From assembly GCA_038231775.1 (NCBI GenBank), contig JBBRKS010000077.1, positions 1-18,249 on the forward strand: a stretch of DNA of 18,249 nt, written 5' to 3'. Below, in pieces: positions 14,915 to 18,249 of this stretch (the first letter of the stretch is position 1; each line of letters opens with the position of its first letter). This stretch comes from Stagnihabitans sp038231775. Its GTDB lineage: Bacteria; Pseudomonadota; Alphaproteobacteria; Rhodobacterales; Rhodobacteraceae. The notes below the pieces were generated by a model. It was given only the letters and a program-made list of their open reading frames with translations, was not told the DNA's origin and did no database searches. Position numbers and translations under genes: made by a program.

Positions 14915-15238
14915 ATCAGAACCGGGAATAAGGGACGCAACAGCCGATAGCCTCAAGAGTTCAAAGGTGCAAGGCTTGTGCTGCATGTCCGCGCGGTAAC
15001 GCCTTTTGCATTTTGAACCGAAGGCGCGGTGAAGCCCCGGGTCGCCGTTGGTGCTAGCCCCCTTCAATTTCCATTGTCGGGGAATGCCGCCATCATTTGC
15101 GCCTTAAGACGGTGCCGCCTTTTGGGTTTCAAGTTCGCCAAGCGTGCAGTCGCGCACAGCCAAAACGCCGATTGAGCCGTTGTCTTTGCCCATCGCCTTA
15201 GGCAGAAAGATTGGGGAAATCTTTTGAAAGGACGTTAC
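14915..15238. other. Divergent intergenic region between obgE and the OYE reductase gene
   Basis: This 324-bp gap must contain the leftward promoter of obgE and the rightward promoter of the reductase gene. I could not assign -35/-10 boxes with confidence. A small inverted repeat (CGCCTT, 15000-15005, with AAGGCG, 15021-15026) lies in the obgE leader. The obgE frame is open up to 15067, but the encoded residues look non-conserved. Nothing resembling an RNA gene was seen. Confidence 0.4.
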
Positions 15239-16321
15239 GTGTCGTCAATTCCTGTGTTCGAACCCTATGTCATGGGCACTCATAAACTGGCGAACCGGGT
15301 TGTGATGAACCCGATGACCCGGTGCCGCGCCGATGTGCAGGCGGTGCCAACCGCCATCATGGCAACCTATTACGGCCAGCGCGCCTCTGCCGGGTTGATC
15401 GTCACCGAAGGCACTGCCCCGTCGGCCAATGGTCGCGGTTATGCGAGACAACCGGGCCTGTGGACTGCAGCCCAGGTTGAAGGGTGGAAGCCCGTGACCG
15501 CCGCCGTGAAAGCCAAGGGCGGCACGATCTTTGCCCAAGTCATGCATACCGGCCGCGTCAGCCACAAGGCCAACATGACGGCCGAGGGTCGCATCATCGC
15601 CCCCAGCGCTGTGGCTTTGGTCGGTCAGATGTACACCGACTCGCTGGGCATGCAGGACTATCCGGTGCCCGAGGTGATGACGGCGCAAGACATCGTTGAG
15701 GCCAAGGCCGAGTTCGTCGCCGCCGCCAGGAATGCGATTGCCGCAGGGTTTGACGGGATCGAACTGCACGGCGCGAACGGCTATCTGCTGGAACAGTTCC
15801 TGAGCCCGCACACCAACCAGCGCACAGACAGCTACGGCGGATCAGTCGCGAACCGCATCCGCTTTGTCGTTGAAGTGGCGCAGGATGTGGTTGCGGCCAT
15901 CGGTGGCGATCATGTCGGCATTCGGCTTTCGCCTTACGGCATGGCATCGGGCATGACCCCGTATCCGGAGGTGGACGAGACCTATCTGGCTTTGGCCAAG
16001 GCGCTTGGCGGTGCGGGGCTGGTCTATCTGCATGTGGCGAACCATGTCGCTATGGGCAACCCGCCGATCCCTGCGCCGTTCCTGAAAGCCCTGCACGCCG
16101 CGTGGCCGCGCACCTTCTTTCTTGGCGGCAGCTTTGATCTGGCTTCGGGTCAAGCGGCACTCGATGCGGGTGAGACTGATCTGATCGGTATTGGCCGGGC
16201 GTTCATCGCAAACCCGGACCTGATTGCCCGTCTGCAGAACGGCACGCCGCTGTCCGCACCGAACTCCGACAAGTTCTACACCCCGGGAGCAGAGGGCTAT
16301 TCGGATTACGTGAACGCCTGA
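15239..16321 (+). CDS. Old Yellow Enzyme family alkene reductase (NADH:flavin oxidoreductase)
   Basis: This is an FMN-dependent TIM-barrel ene-reductase (360 aa) that reduces activated C=C bonds of enones, maleimides or nitro compounds with NAD(P)H. Family landmarks are NRVVMNPMTRCRA (19-31, with the flavin-tuning T27), VTEGTAPSANGRGY (55-68), QVMHTGRVSH (100-109), and the substrate-binding pair H177/N180 with proton-donor Y182 in ELHGANGYLLEQFLSP. NQRTDSYGGSVANR follows, as does the phosphate-binding GIGRAF near the C-terminus. The start is a GTG at 15239 with GAAAGGA six bases ahead, giving the expected MSSIPVFEPY; an upstream TTG at 15224 overlaps that Shine-Dalgarno and is rejected. It is closest in feel to the NemA/xenobiotic-reductase branch. 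The physiological substrate is unknown. Confidence 0.93.
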   Translation: MSSIPVFEPYVMGTHKLANRVVMNPMTRCRADVQAVPTAIMATYYGQRASAGLIVTEGTAPSANGRGYARQPGLWTAAQVEGWKPVTAAVKAKGGTIFAQVMHTGRVSHKANMTAEGRIIAPSAVALVGQMYTDSLGMQDYPVPEVMTAQDIVEAKAEFVAAARNAIAAGFDGIELHGANGYLLEQFLSPHTNQRTDSYGGSVANRIRFVVEVAQDVVAAIGGDHVGIRLSPYGMASGMTPYPEVDETYLALAKALGGAGLVYLHVANHVAMGNPPIPAPFLKALHAAWPRTFFLGGSFDLASGQAALDAGETDLIGIGRAFIANPDLIARLQNGTPLSAPNSDKFYTPGAEGYSDYVNA

Positions 16322-16335
16322 ACCAACTTGAACCG

Positions 16336-16365
16336 ATATGCCCCAAGGCAAGTCCTGGGGCATAT
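16336..16365. terminator. Hairpin between convergent genes, probable bidirectional terminator
   Basis: A perfect 10-bp stem (ATATGCCCCA, 16336-16345, with TGGGGCATAT, 16356-16365) closes a 10-base loop. It lies 15 bp after the reductase stop and 3 bp before the end of the convergent dihydroxyacetone kinase gene. The T tract is weak (TCTT), so it may work as a terminator or as a transcript-end stabiliser for both genes. Confidence 0.65.
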
Positions 16366-16367
16366 TC

Positions 16368-18215
16368 TTAAGCAGTCAGCGCCTCGAACAAGCGGGCCAC
16401 AGCTTCGGCACCCGGGTCAACGTGGCCTTCAAGATTGCCCGCGTTGACATAGGCCGCCCGCCCCGCCTTGGCGCGTTTCATGGTGGCGGTCTGATCAGCC
16501 CCCTTTCGGGCCGCAACCCGCGCCGCTGGCAGACCGTACTGCAACGCCTCTAATGCCGGTTGCAGCGCGTCAATCATCGTGCGGTCACCCAGTTGCGCGC
16601 CGCCGATTTCCTGCATCCGTTCAAGACCTGCCCGCAATGCATCGCGCATTGTCATCCCGCTCGATGATGCATCGCCGGCCGCCGCAAAGAAGATCGCCAG
16701 CAGCACGCCCGACGACCCGCCCATGGTCTGGCTTAGTTCCTGACCAATCGCTCGGTAAAGTTGAGTGTGGTCCGCCAAAGGCAACCGGTCCATCGCCCCG
16801 ATCAGCGCGCGCGCAGCCCCGGCGAGGGTCGAGCCTGTGTCGCCATCGCCCGATTTGGCATCCAGCGCGTTCAGATCATGCTCCATCCCCATCATGATCT
16901 CGCAGCACCGCGTGAGGAACGCCCGGGTGGCAGGATGCGCAGACGCCACCGCACGTATCGGCGTCAGACCGTCCGGCAATGCCAGCAAAGTTGCCGCGGT
17001 CATCGCGTAACAGCCGGGCCATGCTGCCAAAGCTGTCGGGGCAGTCAAGGCAACCTCGTCCGCATCGGTCAGCTGGTAGACCGAAATCGAAACGCCCTGC
17101 ATGTCGAGTGAGGTCATCATCGCAGCAGGCCCGACCAGCAACTTGATCTTCGGCCCCAGCTTTGAGCGGGCAAGTTCGTAGGCCAGCACAGACATTTCCA
17201 GAACCGATGTGCCGCCAAGGTTGTTCAGCAATGCGACATGCGGCCCGTCCCCGAGCGTCGGGATCAGCTTGTCGATCATAGCCGCAACCGCCTGTTCAGC
17301 ACTTTTGAAGCCGATCTGCTCCACTCCGGGTTCGCCGTGAATGCCCAGGCCAAGTTCAGCCATGCCCGGTGGAATACGATTTTCCTTGGCCGACCCCGGA
17401 ACCGTGCAGGTGTCCAGCGACATGCCGATCGTCTTGGTGCCCGCAATGACCCGCTCTGCCGCCTCTGTCACAGCACCTAAATCTGCGCCACTTTCGGCGA
17501 GATACCCGGCTATCTTGTGCACAAACAAGGTTCCGGCGACTCCGCGCGCTTGCGGCAGATCGGGCAAGGCGATGTCATCATCGACAATCACCATGCTGAC
17601 CTTGCGGCCAAAAGCGCGGGCCCGTTCGGCGGCCAGACCAAAGTTCAACCGGTCGCCGGTGTAGTTCTTGACGATCAAAAGGCAGCCCGCAGGCCCGGTC
17701 ACCGCAAGGATACCGGCCAGCACCGCATCAACCGACGGGCTGGCGAACACGTCTCCGCACACCGCCGCCGTTAGCATACCCTTGCCGACAAAGCCCGCAT
17801 GCGCCGGTTCATGTCCCGATCCACCGCCTGACACCAGTGCCACCCGCGATTTATCCCAGGCCGCCCGGATCACCACGCGGATATGGGGAAAGCCGTCCAG
17901 CCGCGCCAGACGCCCACCCGACGCCATGATCACGCCGTCAATCGCTCGGTCACACTGCTCGATCCGGATCGAAGCGGCGACCATCCGGTCGAGCATGAAC
18001 TCCTGATACGGGTCGAGCGGCCCTCGCTCCTTGGCCCAATCAGCGCGGCGAACGTCAAAGGCGGCGGTCATCCCGGCTTCGACAAAGCCCGAGGCCCCAG
18101 CCATCCCGTGAACAAGGGCATTGCTCCGGCTCCGGAGTTTGCCTTCGACGGTCTGCGGTCCGGTCGATTTGAGGGCATTGAGGTGATTGGCTTCGATCTG
18201 GCGGTCCGTGGCCAT
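16368..18215 (-). CDS. Chimeric dihydroxyacetone kinase (DhaK-DhaL) with foreign N-terminal segment
   Basis: Residues from about 91 to 615 form a single-chain, ATP-dependent dihydroxyacetone kinase. The DhaK domain has SGGGSGHEPAHAG (129-141), KNYTGD (183-188) and the covalent substrate-binding H293 in GIHGEPG. The DhaL domain has Mg-binding D452, D457 and D459 (LDAKSGDGDTGST), GGSSGVL (499-505) and GDRTMIDALQPA (543-554). Residues 1-90 do not belong to this family. They begin MATDRQIEANHLNALKSTGP, then EGKLRSRSNALVHG, the opening of an unrelated group of uncharacterised proteins. Compared with remembered Citrobacter DhaK, about the first 15 DhaK residues are missing. The join is in frame near 17945. 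GAGGAA precedes the ATG at 18215. Catalytic residues are intact, so activity is possible. A deletion fusion is the simplest explanation; an assembly artefact cannot be excluded. Confidence 0.85.
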   Translation of the reverse strand: MATDRQIEANHLNALKSTGPQTVEGKLRSRSNALVHGMAGASGFVEAGMTAAFDVRRADWAKERGPLDPYQEFMLDRMVAASIRIEQCDRAIDGVIMASGGRLARLDGFPHIRVVIRAAWDKSRVALVSGGGSGHEPAHAGFVGKGMLTAAVCGDVFASPSVDAVLAGILAVTGPAGCLLIVKNYTGDRLNFGLAAERARAFGRKVSMVIVDDDIALPDLPQARGVAGTLFVHKIAGYLAESGADLGAVTEAAERVIAGTKTIGMSLDTCTVPGSAKENRIPPGMAELGLGIHGEPGVEQIGFKSAEQAVAAMIDKLIPTLGDGPHVALLNNLGGTSVLEMSVLAYELARSKLGPKIKLLVGPAAMMTSLDMQGVSISVYQLTDADEVALTAPTALAAWPGCYAMTAATLLALPDGLTPIRAVASAHPATRAFLTRCCEIMMGMEHDLNALDAKSGDGDTGSTLAGAARALIGAMDRLPLADHTQLYRAIGQELSQTMGGSSGVLLAIFFAAAGDASSSGMTMRDALRAGLERMQEIGGAQLGDRTMIDALQPALEALQYGLPAARVAARKGADQTATMKRAKAGRAAYVNAGNLEGHVDPGAEAVARLFEALTA

Positions 18216-18249
18216 GGGAAGGTTCCTCAGCTTCGAGGGATGTGTCGGC

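Noticed and set aside
1..18249. CRISPR array, tRNA/rRNA genes, phage or complete insertion sequence
   Set aside because: No regularly spaced repeats, tRNA-like cloverleaf, transposase or phage structural protein was recognised on either strand.

Overview
The window reads as a chromosomal segment of an alphaproteobacterium of the order Rhodobacterales (Roseobacter/Paracoccus relatives). This is inferred from the high G+C, coding-dense DNA, the obgE-proB-proA block, a ChpT phosphotransferase, the ornithine-lipid pair olsB-olsA, a DUF3553 protein, and G-rich 'ATATCCC...' hairpin elements of a kind I know from this group. No database search was possible; families are recognised from motifs and remembered homologues. 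Most of the content is core housekeeping metabolism. No rRNA, tRNA, CRISPR array, complete insertion sequence or prophage was seen.

Layout. 1-39: G-rich hairpin element. 56-1072 (-): agmatinase-family ureohydrolase. 1255-1626 (+): small bactofilin, closely followed by an ECHDC3-type crotonase-fold protein (1636-2496) and a terminator. 2584-6361 (-): a three-gene unit, transcribed ctaA, then an M32 carboxypeptidase, then an MFS transporter, joined by two ATGA start/stop overlaps. 6509-6940 (-): a relatively A+T-rich gene for a PD-(D/E)XK-like protein, interrupted by one in-frame TGA. Its upstream region holds a CtrA-type box and a perfect 16-bp palindrome. 7143-7880 (-): TrmJ-type tRNA methyltransferase, divergent from a ThiE/TenI-like protein (7986-8606, +). 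8793-10660 (-): DUF3553, olsB and olsA as a likely operon. 10685-11281 (+): chpT, whose start codon lies only 24 bp from that of the DUF3553 gene. 11502-14914 (-): obgE, proB, proA. 15239-16321 (+): an Old Yellow Enzyme family reductase. 16368-18215 (-): a single-chain dihydroxyacetone kinase fused in frame to the front of an unrelated protein.

How the genes connect. OlsB and OlsA together make ornithine lipid. ProB and ProA carry out the first two steps of proline synthesis from glutamate, and a third enzyme, ProC, would be needed elsewhere. CtaA makes heme A for cytochrome oxidases. ChpT would pass phosphate from CckA to CtrA, so the CtrA-like box in the same window is notable.

The least ordinary points are the chimeric dihydroxyacetone kinase, the interrupted nuclease-like gene with its regulatory-looking upstream region, and the crotonase-fold protein lacking both canonical catalytic glutamates. 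I did not find convincing evidence of a wholly new multi-gene system.
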